A stretch of 64,000 nt of DNA from Caldilineaceae bacterium (GCA_958295845.1 OY282376.1:5097022-5161021), one strand, 5' to 3'. Counted from the stretch's first letter, positions 24,421 to 34,250 are shown. Translations and numbers: made by a program. Notes: generated by a model not told the origin, from the letters alone.

Positions 24421-24769
24421 CTTTTCCTGCTTCGCCTTTTTCTTTTTTCTGTGTTTGCTAGGTCTGAAGGCTAGCACCTTAAATCGAGCGTTGCGTGCCT
24501 TATGGGACGTACTGGATTCTAGCGACGTTCAAATGGAGGATCTAGTCATTGTAGATTCACTAAGAATAGGCATCAAAGTAGTATCGGCCTATTCATGCTC
24601 CAAATGGACCATCTGGATCTCAACGGACCCCTGTATCCTCTAAGACAGATTCTTTCCGATAAAAGCTCCAGAGGAAGGCAAGCAGTTTCAGGCGCCCAAC
24701 ATTGCAATCGGAGCTTGTATCTACACAGCCGGGGGCGTAATTCTTGATTGGCAGACGCTACTGTCTTGC

Positions 24770-25006
24770 CTACAGGTCATTATCGTCATCTTGATCATTT
24801 TGCGAAAGCGAGTCTATGAGACCGTTCAATACGACCAAGATTACAATGATAGCACTGCTGAAAGTATTGAAAGCCTTCGCAAATTTTCGGGGGCGAGCCC
24901 ACCAGAAGAAAAGAATAACGCAAGAAAGGATGTACCACTTTCTGTCTATCTCGACTTCGTTGAGTATCGTAATCAGATTTTCGATCGATTCGAAAAAAAC
25001 AAGCAT
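24770..25006 (-). CDS. Small putative membrane protein
   Basis: 78 aa with two hydrophobic segments (WYILSCVILFFWWA near 28-41, and SAIIVILVVLNGLI near 51-64) and an acidic tail (QNDQDDDNDL). GGGAG lies about 8 nt before the ATG. No family recognised. A plus-strand frame over the same bases (24791-25048) starts at TTG with no ribosome site and is less likely. Confidence 0.4.
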   Translation of the reverse strand: MLVFFESIENLITILNEVEIDRKWYILSCVILFFWWARPRKFAKAFNTFSSAIIVILVVLNGLIDSLSQNDQDDDNDL

Positions 25007-25141
25007 AAGAGATCTCCCGTCTCAAAAGAGACTTCACACTGGTATTGAACCAGTTCCGGTCTTTTCCTTGACGGAAGTGCGAAGCTGTGGTAAGGTTCTA
25101 TCAATCGTCGCGCTTTCACATAGCGATTGATTCCATCAAGG

Positions 25142-25190
25142 AAGAGCACTGGTTACGGGCCCTCTACCCCTACCGCTAGTGCTCTTTCTT
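25142..25190 (+). terminator. Hairpin with T-rich end
   Basis: AAGAGCACT (25142-25150) pairs with AGTGCTCTT (25178-25186), then TCTTATTTTG. No gene obvious in the rest of 25007-25374. Confidence 0.6.
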
Positions 25191-25374
25191 ATTTTGATTA
25201 CAATATATGGTACCACACCGTCTATGTCTTTACAAGTGGCGTCTTGAACAAATGATCTAGCAATCGCCTCCCCCACCCGCATACAGACCCAATGATCCGT
25301 TGTGAACCAAAATAGTAAAGTTCCGGAAAAAATTAACGGCCAGTGGTGTTTCAAGCCACTAGCCGCTACAAATG

Positions 25375-27945
25375 TTAACATTCGCTGTAGCCGCAGATAT
25401 GGCATTTGCGGCAGCCTTCGACATTGAGGAAGGCGGCTTCGCCGCAGTCGGGGCAGAGGTCGCCGATGGGCAGCGCCAGCTGTTCGCCGGACACGGCCTC
25501 GTTGTTTTCAGGCAGTTCGCTGAGATGATCGGAAAGGACCTGGGCGACGCCGTCGGGCAGGCTGCGCACGCGTCCGACACCGAAGCCCAGTGGCCGCCCG
25601 CCGCCGATGCCGGCCATCTCATCGATGACCCAGCGCAGCCGTTCAGAGGGCGGCAGGGCAGAGGGCATGCGCAGCGCCAGGCTGATGAGGCGGCCGATCG
25701 ATTCGCTGACGGCGGTGACGTCGCTGCCGGCCTTGCCTATGTTCAGGAAGACCTCGAAGGGCTCGTGGTTCTCGTCGCTGTTGATGGTGATGTAGGCGGT
25801 GCCCAGGGGCGTCTCTTTGCGGTAGCTGTTTCCCTGCAGGAGATAGGGGCGCGGCCGCTTGGTGAAGACGGCAGGATATTCATCCTGTGAAAGGGCTGAA
25901 ATGGGGTGGGCGCCGTTGCTTGAGGGAACGCTGTGCAGATGTTCGGACGGCTCTCCCTTCCTGTCCTTGACGGCCTTCGTCTCCAGGACGACCTCCTGGC
26001 GGCTGCCGGTGACGTAGACGGTGAGCCCCTTGCAGCCCAACTCCCACGCCTGCATGTATGCCTGCGCCACATCATCTTCGGTTGCGCCTTCGGGGAAGTT
26101 GCAGGTTTTGCTGATGCTGTTATCGATGAAGGCCTGGATGGCGGCCTGCATCCTGACGTGCTGCTCGGCGGTGATGTCACTGCTGACGACAAAGGTGTTG
26201 CGGAAGTCCTGGGACAGCTCTTGGACTTCCTGACAGGAGCCGGTTTCCGCCACCTGATGGCGGATTGCATCGGCCTGCTCGGCGCTGAGATCCAAGCGCT
26301 CGAGGGCTTCCTCGAAGAGGGGGCTGGTGTAGGGCAGCTCTACGTCGTTGTCTCCGTCCTTGAAGTGGCGGATATAGCCCAGAGCGAAGACCGGTTCGCA
26401 GCCGTAGCCCTCGCAGCCGCTGACGGTGGCGATGGTGCCGGTGGGCGCTACGGTCGTCTGGGCGGCATTGCGGATTCCGTACTGGCGAATGCCTTCGGTG
26501 ACCTGCTCCCAGTTGAGCGCGGGCCGACCCCAGTTGCGGCGATGCGGGGCGAGCGGCCGCGGCGGTTTCCATTGCATTCCACCGAGCTGGTCGGCGTCGT
26601 AGATGCTGCCGGCGTAGGCAAGGAAAGGCTGGCGCTCTGCGGCGAGGTCGATGCTCATCTGCATGCAGTGGAAGCGCACGAACTCCATCACCTGGGCGGC
26701 GAACTCCTGACCTTCTTCGCTACCGTAGCGGATGCCCAACTTGTACATCAGGTCGCCGAGGCCCATGATGCCGAGCCCGATGCGACGCGCCTTGAGGGCA
26801 GCCTCTTTCACGACAGGGACGGCGGGCAGATAGGTGTTGGCGCTGACCACGTTATCGAGGAAGTGGGTGCTTTCGCGTACGGTTTTGCGCAGGGCATCCC
26901 AGTCGACCACGGTTGTGGCGGCGCCGTCGGTTGTCACGTGCGAGCTGAGGTTGATGGAACCGAGGCAGCAGTTCTCGTAGGGCCCGAGCCACTGTTCGCC
27001 GCAGGGGTTGGTGGCTTCGAGGTTGTAGAGGTGGGGGACAGGGTTGCTGCGGTTGGCGGCGTCGATAAAGAGCGCGCCGGGTTCGCCGTTGTGGTGGGCG
27101 TATTTGATGATGGTTGCGAAGAGGTCGCGCGCCCTGACTGTCCTGGATACGGAGCCGTCGCGGGGGTTGCGCAGGTCGAAATCGCCATCTTCCTTCACGG
27201 CCTGCATGAATTCGTCGGTGATAGCGACGGAGATGTTGAAGTTGGTGATTGCGCCCTCTTCGGCTTTGCAGCGGATGAAATCTTCGATGTCGGGGTGGTC
27301 GACGCGCAGGACACCCATATTGGCGCCGCGGCGGGTCCCGCCCTGAGCGATTTCGCCGAAGGCCTGATCATAGACGCGCAGGAAGCCGACGGGGCCGGTT
27401 GCGCGGCCGGCGGATGTGTGGACGATATCTTTTTGCGGGCGCAGGCGGCTGAAGCTGAAGCCGTTGCCGCCGCCGGTCTGTTGGATGAGGGCGGCGACGC
27501 GCAGTGTGCTGAAGATGCCGTCATCGGCGCGGCCCATGTCGTCTTCGATGGGGAGGACGAAGCAGGCGGCCAGCTGACCGAGGGGCGTGCCGGCACCGGT
27601 GAAGGTGGGGCTGTTGGGGAAGAAGCGCAGATCGGTGAGGAGATCGTAAAAAGTCCTGGTGGTTGCTGCGACATCGCCGCCGTGCTCGTCTTCCACCGCG
27701 GCAATGTGCCTGGCGACGCGATAGAACATGCCGGCGGGGGTCTCCAGGAGCTTTCCATCGACATCCCGGCGCAGATAGCGGCGCTCCAAGACTTTCAAGC
27801 TGTTTTCGCTCAGCTGGATTGCGCCGTCGTCCACATACGCCGGCCCGGAGACTCTTTGCTTTTCCCCCTTAACGACTTCGAAGGTGGTGAAAGCCTCCTG
27901 TGTTTCGGCGCCGTTGCGGGTGACGGTGGATTCGAGAGCGGACAT
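25375..27945 (-). CDS. nrdJ: Adenosylcobalamin-dependent ribonucleotide reductase (class II)
   Basis: 856 aa from the ATG at 27945, which has AAGGAG 8 nt upstream; the open frame extends further but without support. It reduces ribonucleotides to deoxyribonucleotides, using B12 and needing no oxygen. The active-site region NPCGEQWLGPYENCCLGSIN (about 325-345) carries the catalytic Cys and Glu. RFFPNSPTFTGAG and TGGGNGFSFSRLRP are family landmarks. The C-terminus is a four-cysteine zinc ribbon (CPDCGEAAF ... CRKCHICGYSEC) as in the long bacterial NrdJ type. nrdR is about 900 bp upstream on the same strand. Confidence 0.95.
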   Translation of the reverse strand: MSALESTVTRNGAETQEAFTTFEVVKGEKQRVSGPAYVDDGAIQLSENSLKVLERRYLRRDVDGKLLETPAGMFYRVARHIAAVEDEHGGDVAATTRTFYDLLTDLRFFPNSPTFTGAGTPLGQLAACFVLPIEDDMGRADDGIFSTLRVAALIQQTGGGNGFSFSRLRPQKDIVHTSAGRATGPVGFLRVYDQAFGEIAQGGTRRGANMGVLRVDHPDIEDFIRCKAEEGAITNFNISVAITDEFMQAVKEDGDFDLRNPRDGSVSRTVRARDLFATIIKYAHHNGEPGALFIDAANRSNPVPHLYNLEATNPCGEQWLGPYENCCLGSINLSSHVTTDGAATTVVDWDALRKTVRESTHFLDNVVSANTYLPAVPVVKEAALKARRIGLGIMGLGDLMYKLGIRYGSEEGQEFAAQVMEFVRFHCMQMSIDLAAERQPFLAYAGSIYDADQLGGMQWKPPRPLAPHRRNWGRPALNWEQVTEGIRQYGIRNAAQTTVAPTGTIATVSGCEGYGCEPVFALGYIRHFKDGDNDVELPYTSPLFEEALERLDLSAEQADAIRHQVAETGSCQEVQELSQDFRNTFVVSSDITAEQHVRMQAAIQAFIDNSISKTCNFPEGATEDDVAQAYMQAWELGCKGLTVYVTGSRQEVVLETKAVKDRKGEPSEHLHSVPSSNGAHPISALSQDEYPAVFTKRPRPYLLQGNSYRKETPLGTAYITINSDENHEPFEVFLNIGKAGSDVTAVSESIGRLISLALRMPSALPPSERLRWVIDEMAGIGGGRPLGFGVGRVRSLPDGVAQVLSDHLSELPENNEAVSGEQLALPIGDLCPDCGEAAFLNVEGCRKCHICGYSEC

Positions 27946-28473
27946 AGGGAGAGTCTCCTTACATACTGTAATTGATACGAATCCCTTTTGAAACCACGAG
28001 TTATCACAAGGCTTCATTTTGGGAGCGAAGGCAACTCGCCCGCTCTTTGGTCATGTCGAAGCTCTTAGTTTCATTGGGGAGTCACTATAGGTCTAAGTTG
28101 GCCTTAAGGATGAGACGAAGTTGGCCATATGAAAGTTGCATGTGAGAGCCCACAATAGTGGTGCAGATATTAGAACATATGTACGCATCATATACAAATA
28201 GAACTCTGTCTGTCCATTGGACCTCCTCGGAATGCAATCAGGCACAGATCATGGAAACCGGATTCCCAATCGCGCAGACGATTTTATGAACTTATATGAA
28301 AGAGATGAGGATGGTCGTGAAGGCACATTTGAAAACCAATCGCTACTCTCTCAACTAGTGTAACAAATGATTCCGGGTTTTGTAGTACCCCTGAATCATG
28401 CTACAATCTCGCTGAAAGTAGTGATGGTTTTTCAATGAGTGTTATGCTATTGCTGGGCCTGGAAACACTTGTG
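27946..28473. other. Intergenic region upstream of nrdJ
   Basis: AT-rich, 528 bases. The decamer ACATACTGTA at 27961-27970 also occurs in the nrdR promoter, but here it abuts the ribosome site and only half fits a NrdR box. An imperfect hairpin lies near 28367-28400 (ATGATTC/GAATCAT). No gene seen. Confidence 0.4.
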
Positions 28474-28716
28474 CTACTTGGCTAGTGCGCACATAATAGC
28501 AACCAAGTTCTGTAGTAGTCCTAACCACTCGAAATCCATTGCTATTAGCTTGCTCAACAGGATAAACATTAGCCCAATGTTTATCCGTTGAGTAGCTTGT
28601 TCAGGGGGCTTGGGGGAATCAACATAGATTTCCTCAAGTCCTTTTTTCTTGCTAAATGTTTCCTCTCCAAGTATGTGCACTTCATGCACAGTAAACTTTC
28701 GTTCATATATGATCAT
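28474..28716 (-). CDS. Short hypothetical protein
   Basis: 80 aa, MIIYERKFTVHEVHIL to NLVAIMCALAK, with one hydrophobic stretch (INIGLMFILLSKLIAMDF). No family and only a weak AGG before the start. It sits between nrdJ and nrdR in AT-rich sequence. It may not be a gene. Confidence 0.25.
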   Translation of the reverse strand: MIIYERKFTVHEVHILGEETFSKKKGLEEIYVDSPKPPEQATQRINIGLMFILLSKLIAMDFEWLGLLQNLVAIMCALAK

Positions 28717-28846
28717 AGCTTAAGCCTAGTCTAAACAAAGGCCCAGCAATAGCGAATTCCAACTCTACCACATAGATACGAAGCGTTGAAGTCCTAAAGG
28801 CAAGATTGAAAGGCTCAAAACAGGTAAACCGCTTTCTAAATTGAGT

Positions 28847-29311
28847 CTACGACCCACCATCGAGTTCGCTGCGTCCCATCAGCCGGTCGACTTCGGACCG
28901 GATTTCACTCAGGTCGTTGAAATCGAGGTAGACGCTGGCGAAACGTATATAGGCCACCTGATCGACATCGGCCAATTGGTCGAGCACGAGATTGCCGATC
29001 ATTTCACTTGTGACTTCTGCGCGGCCCAGGCGCTGAATTCGATCCTCGACGAATTTAACGATACTCTGCATGCGCTCGCTGCTGACGGGCCGTTTGACCG
29101 AGGCGATACGGATGCCGGCAAGCAGCTTCTGGGCGTCGAACGGTTCGCGGTGGCCGTCGCGTTTGGAGACGAGCAGGCTGGGCGCGACATGCTCATAGGT
29201 CGTGAAGCGCTGCTCGCAGTCCAAGCATTGACGGCGGCGGCGGACCGTCTCTCCTCTATCGCGGGTATCGATTACCTGGTGTTTGCCATGTCCGCAATGG
29301 GGACACTGCAT
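28847..29311 (-). CDS. nrdR: Transcriptional repressor NrdR
   Basis: 154 aa from the ATG at 29311. NrdR is an ATP/dATP-sensing zinc repressor of ribonucleotide reductase genes. The zinc ribbon MQCPHCGHGKHQVIDTRD...RRQCLDCEQRFTTYE has its four cysteines, and the ATP-cone follows (LLVSKRDGHREPFDAQKLLAG). Length is typical. Two NrdR-box-like sites lie 128-174 bp upstream, so self-regulation is likely, and nrdJ downstream is the expected target. Confidence 0.95.
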   Translation of the reverse strand: MQCPHCGHGKHQVIDTRDRGETVRRRRQCLDCEQRFTTYEHVAPSLLVSKRDGHREPFDAQKLLAGIRIASVKRPVSSERMQSIVKFVEDRIQRLGRAEVTSEMIGNLVLDQLADVDQVAYIRFASVYLDFNDLSEIRSEVDRLMGRSELDGGS

Positions 29312-29438
29312 TGTCCGTCTCCCGAGCAGTCGGTGTGGCTGGGTTTTGGGAGCGCGGTTCCCCCACTTTTTCCGCTTCAGACGGGTCCAGATCGGCGCCC
29401 TTCGACAACTTTGCAGGTCTGTTTTTCGTTCGGGGAAC

Positions 29439-29485
29439 AACCTACATACTGTATCATATAACCTATAGAGGTCAATATGTAGTGC
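29439..29485 (-). promoter_or_regulatory. Two NrdR-box-like sites 31 bp apart
   Basis: The sites are 29439-29454 (AACCTACATACTGTAT on plus) and 29470-29485 (GCACTACATATTGACC on minus). Both fit the published NrdR-box pattern acaCwAtATaTwGtgt at most core positions. Their 31-bp offset (three helical turns) is the usual arrangement of NrdR boxes. Confidence 0.6.
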
Positions 29486-29689
29486 AAAGTTGTTTGTCTG
29501 CTTAATTTGGGACGTCAATATAGATATAACACATTCGGGATCGAGGCGCAAAACGAATTTCCGCCAGACGGAAGTTATTTCGCGTACTGATAAATGGGGC
29601 CCTGCAGTGGCGAACCGGGGCTGAAGAGGGGGCCGGCGGGGGCGGTTTGATCGGGCAGTTTTGCCGGGCATTTCACCTGTGGGCGAGGC

Positions 29690-29728
29690 AAAAAAAAAAA
29701 GAGAGCCTCGGAAATGCCGGGCTCTCTG
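29690..29728 (-). terminator. Terminator of the dcw cluster after ftsZ
   Basis: On the minus strand AGAGAGCC pairs with GGCTCTC, followed by eleven T (plus-strand A run 29690-29700). It lies about 37 bp after the ftsZ stop. Confidence 0.95.
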
Positions 29729-29764
29729 GACTTTCTTATTGCAGGAATACTTTGATCTGGGGCG

Positions 29765-30949
29765 TTACTGGCCGTTGTTGTTTTTGGCGCGGCGCAGAAA
29801 TGCCGGGATGTCCAGGTCTTCGCGGTCGAAGGAGCGAACCGGGAAGTCGATTGGATCCTTGGGTTTGGGCTGCGACTGCGGCTGCGATGGGGCGGGCTGG
29901 CTCGGCGGTGGTTGGGATGGGCCGGGCTGTCGAAGGCTGCCGGTGGCGGGCTGCCGGGTCGAAGCGGGCGGCTGTTCGGGACGCCGGTCCTTGTCAAAGC
30001 CGGTGGCGATGACGGTCATGTGGAGCTCGTCCTTCATGCTGTCGTCGATGACGGCGCCGAAGATGATATTGGCTTCGGGGTGGGCGTTGGCGCGGATCAT
30101 TTCAGCGGCCTCGTTCACCTCGAACAGGCTCAGGTCTTCGCCGCCCTTGACATTGAAGAGAATGCCCTGGGCGCCTTCGATGGACACGTCCAGCAGCGAA
30201 CTGTGAATCGCCTGTGCGGCGGCTTCCTGGGCGCGGTTTTCACCGTTGGCGCGGCCGATGGACATGAGGGCGGCGCCGCCGTCGAGCATGATGGAACGCA
30301 CGTCGGCGAAGTCCAGGTTAATCAGGCCGGGCACGGTGATCAGCTCACTGATGCCCTGAATGCCCTGCCGCAGCACATCGTCGGCGACGATGAAGGATTC
30401 GCGGATGGCGGTGGTCTTGTCGAGGATATGCAGGAGCCGATCGTTGGGGACGGTGATCAGCGTATCGACAGATTCGCGGAGGCGTCCCATGGTGCTTTCG
30501 GCGATGCGTCGGCGTTGGGTGCCTTCGAAGGTGAACGGCTTGGTGACGACGCCGATAGTCAGGGCGCCTGATTCGCGTGCGATGGAGGAGATGACGGGCG
30601 CCGCGCCGGAACCGGTACCGCCGCCCAGACCGGCGGTCACGAATACCATATCGGCGCCTTCGAACAGCTGCTCGATCTCTTCGCGACTCTCTTCGGCGGC
30701 TCGCAGGCCGATTTCGGGCTTTCCGCCCGACCCCAGGCCTCTGGTCAGTTTGTCACCAATCCGCAGACGCTGCGGTGCGTTGGAGAGCATCAAGGCCTGC
30801 GCGTCGGTATTGACGGAAATAAATTCTACGCCTTGAACGTCTGCCTCGATCATGCGGTTAACCGCATTCTGACCGCCGCCACCAACGCCGACAACCTTAA
30901 TCTGGGCAAAGTTGTCTACAAATTGTGAGGCGCTACTCCGTCTCGTCAT
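29765..30949 (-). CDS. ftsZ: Cell division protein FtsZ
   Basis: 394 aa. This tubulin-like GTPase builds the division ring. KVVGVGGGGQNAVNRM opens the nucleotide-binding fold, the tubulin signature is GGGTGSGAAP (about 105-114), and the T7 synergy loop is NLDFADVRSIM. After residue 320 comes a Pro/Gln/Ser-rich linker of some 40 residues, then the conserved C-terminal peptide DLDIPAFLRRA, which binds FtsA. AAAGGAG precedes the ATG. It is separated from ftsA by about 650 bp and probably has its own promoter. Confidence 0.98.
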   Translation of the reverse strand: MTRRSSASQFVDNFAQIKVVGVGGGGQNAVNRMIEADVQGVEFISVNTDAQALMLSNAPQRLRIGDKLTRGLGSGGKPEIGLRAAEESREEIEQLFEGADMVFVTAGLGGGTGSGAAPVISSIARESGALTIGVVTKPFTFEGTQRRRIAESTMGRLRESVDTLITVPNDRLLHILDKTTAIRESFIVADDVLRQGIQGISELITVPGLINLDFADVRSIMLDGGAALMSIGRANGENRAQEAAAQAIHSSLLDVSIEGAQGILFNVKGGEDLSLFEVNEAAEMIRANAHPEANIIFGAVIDDSMKDELHMTVIATGFDKDRRPEQPPASTRQPATGSLRQPGPSQPPPSQPAPSQPQSQPKPKDPIDFPVRSFDREDLDIPAFLRRAKNNNGQ

Positions 30950-31603
30950 AGATTGATCTCCTTTAACCGCTGGCAGACAATGTCAGGGCCGCTTCTGGTT
31001 TTTGCACGTTTCCTGCGGTACCAAAAGCTGCGTTCTCACCGCTGTGTCAGAATTGTTCCATCGTACTACACCTGAATTCGATTGCAAAGTCAGTGAATTA
31101 GGGTTGTCCTTGCAAAAGGGGGCGGATGGGTCGATATTTCAGGCGGTACCGGGGACAAATACTCTGGAGTCGGTAAATATGCCGTACGCGGTTGCTGTCG
31201 GACTGATTTTGGACTGGAATGGGGCTAAATCTGGACTATTTGCCTACGATCCATCTACGAAATTGCCGCTATGCGGCGCCGGGCGCGTACAGGACGGGAA
31301 ACGCCAGGCGATAAGCGAGTTTTTCGCCGTCTTTGTTGCGGGTCAATTTGTGCGGGCGCGGGGGTATGGACCCTGCCAAACCCCTTACAATCAATTCTAG
31401 GCAATATACCTACGAACTATCTACGCCAACTGCGGACTGCAGCGGATCGCTCGCGGAGACGCAGTGGGGGACGGGAAATTCGAAGGTTTGTGCGGTCGAT
31501 TTCGCGGCGGGCATACGGGGGTAGAACGTGCGGGTTGACGCGGTTGTCTGTCAACCTGAGTACGCGCTGGACGCCCGGAAGGCGGCGTTGCCTCAATGTT
31601 GGC
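30950..31603. other. ftsA-ftsZ intergenic region with possible ftsZ promoter
   Basis: 654 bases. On the minus strand TTTGCA and TACGAT are 17 bp apart (plus-strand 31083-31088 and 31060-31065), about 115 bp before ftsZ. A plus-strand open frame (31002-31400) has no family match or ribosome site and is not called. No other gene seen. Confidence 0.35.
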
Positions 31604-32863
31604 TCAGTCCGGCAGCAGGCTCTTGAGCCAGCCGCCGACCTTGTCCAGGATCTGGCCGTTTTCCGGGATCATTCTCTGCATGGGGTAGTGGATCGCGCGT
31701 GCGTCTTCGTAGAGCGCCCAGAGCAGGAGGCCGGCTGCGGTGGCGAAGGCGGGAGATTGCAGTTCTCTGCTCAACCCATGGACGGCGGGATGATCGACGG
31801 GGCTGCCGATGCGCACCGGCATGCGCAAAATTCTGCGGAACAGGTCGACTGCTCCGGGGAGCTGGCTGGCGCCGCCGGTGAGGACGAGCCCTGCGGGCAC
31901 CATGTTGCCGTAGCTGCTCTTGGCGATGCGGGTTTGGATGAGCTCGGCGGTCTCTTCGGCGCGCGCCTGCAGGATCTGGCTGATAAAGCGGCGGCTGAAG
32001 GTGCGCTCCGGTTTGTCGCCGAAGACGGTTGCCCAGACCTGTTCGTCTGCGGCGATCCGTTCGGGTTGCAGATGGCCGTAGCGCAGTTTGAGCTCTTCGG
32101 CCACTTCAAAGGGGGCGCGCAGCCCGATGGCGACGTCGTTGGTCATGTGGCTGCCGCCGACGTCGAGGACTTCGGTGTGCCAGAGGCCGTTGCCGCGAAA
32201 GAGTGCCAGGTCGGTGGTGCCGCCGCCGAGGTCGGCCATGACGACGCCCATTTGCCGCTCTTCGGCGGTCAGGACGGCTTCGCCGCTGGCGAGTGGCTCC
32301 AGGACCAGCTCGTCGATGTCGATGCCATGGGCGAGCACACACTGGGCGAGATTGTTGATGGCGTTGATGGTGCCGGTGACGATATGGGCGTCGACTTCGA
32401 GGCGGCTGCCGAGGATTCCCAGGGGTTGCTGGATGTTTTCCTGCTCGTCCACCTTCCAGTGGCGGGCGATGACATGGATGATCTGCCTGTTGGCGGGAAT
32501 CTGGACGGCGCGGGCGCCCTCGAGGGCGCGCTGCATGTCGTTGCCGGTGACGCCATGGCGTCCGTCGATGGGGCTGATGCCGGCGCTGTTCGAGGTGGCG
32601 ATGTGGTTGCCGGCGATGCCGAGGTAGGCACTGGTGATCTGTTCGCCGGACTCCTGTTCGGCGGATTCCAGCGCTTCGCCGATGGCGGTGGTAACCTCGG
32701 GCACATCCATGACAACGCCGCGACGCAGACCCCTGCTCGGCGTGACGCCGCCGCCAAGGACTCTGATGGCGAGATTGCCGAGACTGTCATGTATGACAGT
32801 GCCCACCAGCGCGCAGATTTTTGTGGTGCCGACATCGACTGCGGCGATAATCTCTCTGGTCAC
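31604..32863 (-). CDS. ftsA: Cell division protein FtsA
   Basis: 419 aa. This actin-like ATPase tethers FtsZ to the membrane. IIAAVDVGTTKICALVG is the phosphate-1 motif, the 1C (SHS2) domain follows at about 80-165, MADLGGGTTDLALF is phosphate 2, and VLTGGASQLPGAVDLF is the adenosine motif. The C-terminal segment DKVGGWLKSLLPD is a good amphipathic membrane helix. Gene order ftsQ-ftsA-ftsZ is standard. Confidence 0.97.
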   Translation of the reverse strand: MTREIIAAVDVGTTKICALVGTVIHDSLGNLAIRVLGGGVTPSRGLRRGVVMDVPEVTTAIGEALESAEQESGEQITSAYLGIAGNHIATSNSAGISPIDGRHGVTGNDMQRALEGARAVQIPANRQIIHVIARHWKVDEQENIQQPLGILGSRLEVDAHIVTGTINAINNLAQCVLAHGIDIDELVLEPLASGEAVLTAEERQMGVVMADLGGGTTDLALFRGNGLWHTEVLDVGGSHMTNDVAIGLRAPFEVAEELKLRYGHLQPERIAADEQVWATVFGDKPERTFSRRFISQILQARAEETAELIQTRIAKSSYGNMVPAGLVLTGGASQLPGAVDLFRRILRMPVRIGSPVDHPAVHGLSRELQSPAFATAAGLLLWALYEDARAIHYPMQRMIPENGQILDKVGGWLKSLLPD

Positions 32864-32915
32864 TGACAGTTTCTCTGAACGTTTTTCTGAAAGTAGTGGT
32901 GTAGCATCAAGGTTT

Positions 32916-32979
32916 ATTGTTCAGCCGGCTCATTGTTCAACCGGCTCATTGTTCAACCGGATCATTGTTCAGTTGGCTC
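32916..32979. repeat. 16-bp tandem repeat, four units, across the ftsQ stop codon
   Basis: Units at 32916, 32932, 32948 and 32964 follow ATTGTTCAACCGGCTC with one to three changes. The ftsQ stop (32962-32964) falls at a unit boundary, so the last residues of FtsQ (EPTEQ) are repeat-encoded. Confidence 0.93.
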
Positions 32980-33954
32980 ATCGTCGTACCGGCGGATGAA
33001 GGAACGGTTCGGCACCATTACATTAAGGGTAAGCGCTCCGTCTCCGGCTGCCTCCAATTGCGGCATCAACCATTGCAAGGCGGTCCATTTTTCTTCGAAA
33101 TTGTATCCGTCACCCCAGTGGACCCATGCCTGGGTAGACGGCAGGCTGAAATTCAGGCCGTAACGAGAATTGTACCAGAACTCAGAAACGATGGGAAGAC
33201 GATTTGACAAAAACATGGCAGAGGTCAGGACGCGATGATCGATCTGAAGGTCGCCTTCGACGTTGGCCGTCTGCGCTTCGGCGGAGGGGTCGATGATGCG
33301 CAGGGCGGGCTGCATATCGAGCTCGCGGGGGTCGAGGGCCACGCCGTCCTCAAGCAGCCAGTACTCCTGCTGATCGGTTGCCCAGAGCGCGATGGGGCGC
33401 GCTTCCTGAACGGTGATGTTGATATGGCTGGGCCAGCGGATTTTCGCATCGGCAGCGGTGACGTAGGGGTGGGTCATCACCTGTTCTTCTATTTTTTCCG
33501 GATCGAGCCAGAAGATACTCCAGCTGTCGATATCGGAGGCGGCGAAGAGCTCCTCTTGTGAAAGATAGCGGGCTCCTTCAAAGCTCACATTTTCGCTGTA
33601 GATGTAGAAGCTTTCGCTGGTGTACAGCCAGTACAGAGCGGCTGCGACGGCAGCCAGCAGCATGAGACTTATGGTTTTGCTTGGGGTCAGACCGGAGAAG
33701 CCGGGGAAGAGGGTAGTTGTCTGTGCGCCGGCAGGGACGGGGAGCGTTGACGGTTTGCGCTTTGCGCTTTCTTTGACGCCCTGCTTCGACCGGCTGTGTC
33801 GCCGGACAAAGGCGTGCGTCGAGCTCAGGGCCGCGGTGAAGCGGCGGCGGGTTTGCGCGTGGCGCCGACGCCGCACGCGGTTGGGCGAGACAGCCTTACG
33901 CGCGGCCTGTGATCTTCGTTTCTGTTTGCGCCCTGAGTTGAAGGCAATTTGCAT
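32962..33954 (-). CDS. ftsQ: Cell division protein FtsQ/DivIB
   Basis: 330 aa. A very basic cytoplasmic N-terminus of about 90 residues (RKQKRRSQAARK, VRRRRHAQTRRR) precedes one membrane segment (KTISLMLLAAVAAALYWLYT). A POTRA domain follows (SENVSFEGARYLSQEELF) and then the FtsQ domain with VMTHPYVTAADAKIRWPSHI and VQEARPIALW, the most conserved stretch. It scaffolds FtsL and the septal synthase. Its position between ddl and ftsA confirms the call. Confidence 0.92.
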   Translation of the reverse strand: MQIAFNSGRKQKRRSQAARKAVSPNRVRRRRHAQTRRRFTAALSSTHAFVRRHSRSKQGVKESAKRKPSTLPVPAGAQTTTLFPGFSGLTPSKTISLMLLAAVAAALYWLYTSESFYIYSENVSFEGARYLSQEELFAASDIDSWSIFWLDPEKIEEQVMTHPYVTAADAKIRWPSHINITVQEARPIALWATDQQEYWLLEDGVALDPRELDMQPALRIIDPSAEAQTANVEGDLQIDHRVLTSAMFLSNRLPIVSEFWYNSRYGLNFSLPSTQAWVHWGDGYNFEEKWTALQWLMPQLEAAGDGALTLNVMVPNRSFIRRYDDEPTEQ

Positions 33955-33970
33955 TGTACGGATCTATTGT

Positions 33971-34160
33971 GCGTTCAGATTGAAAACCCGGCTTTTGGGC
34001 ATTGCGTGTTGCGTATTGCGTATTGCGTAGAGGCAGACATGAAAGGTGCGATGCCGTCACGCAGTTCGCAGGGAAGTCCTGGTGTCGAACGGGACTTACA
34101 TTATTAATACTGCTTTATTAATACTGCTTTAATAATACTGCCTTAATTATTCTGCCTTAA
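33971..34160. repeat. Dispersed repeat B, copy 2
   Basis: Same element as at 2136-2270, here between ddl and ftsQ. It ends in an expanded AT-rich part built of TTAATAATACTGCTT-like units (34100-34180). Nothing else is seen in this gap. Confidence 0.7.
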
Positions 34161-34250
34161 TTTTACTGATTTAATTGTACTACTCTCCAGGTCATTGGCG
34201 ATCTTCAACACGCGCCGCGGACGGCTGGCGGTTGTGTCAGCAGGCCGGGG

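Noticed and set aside
24455..24643. 62-codon plus-strand frame in the AT-rich island
   Set aside because: No ribosome site or similarity, and it starts right after a terminator.
31002..31400. 132-codon plus-strand frame between ftsA and ftsZ
   Set aside because: No family, no ribosome site, and it lies over the likely ftsZ promoter.
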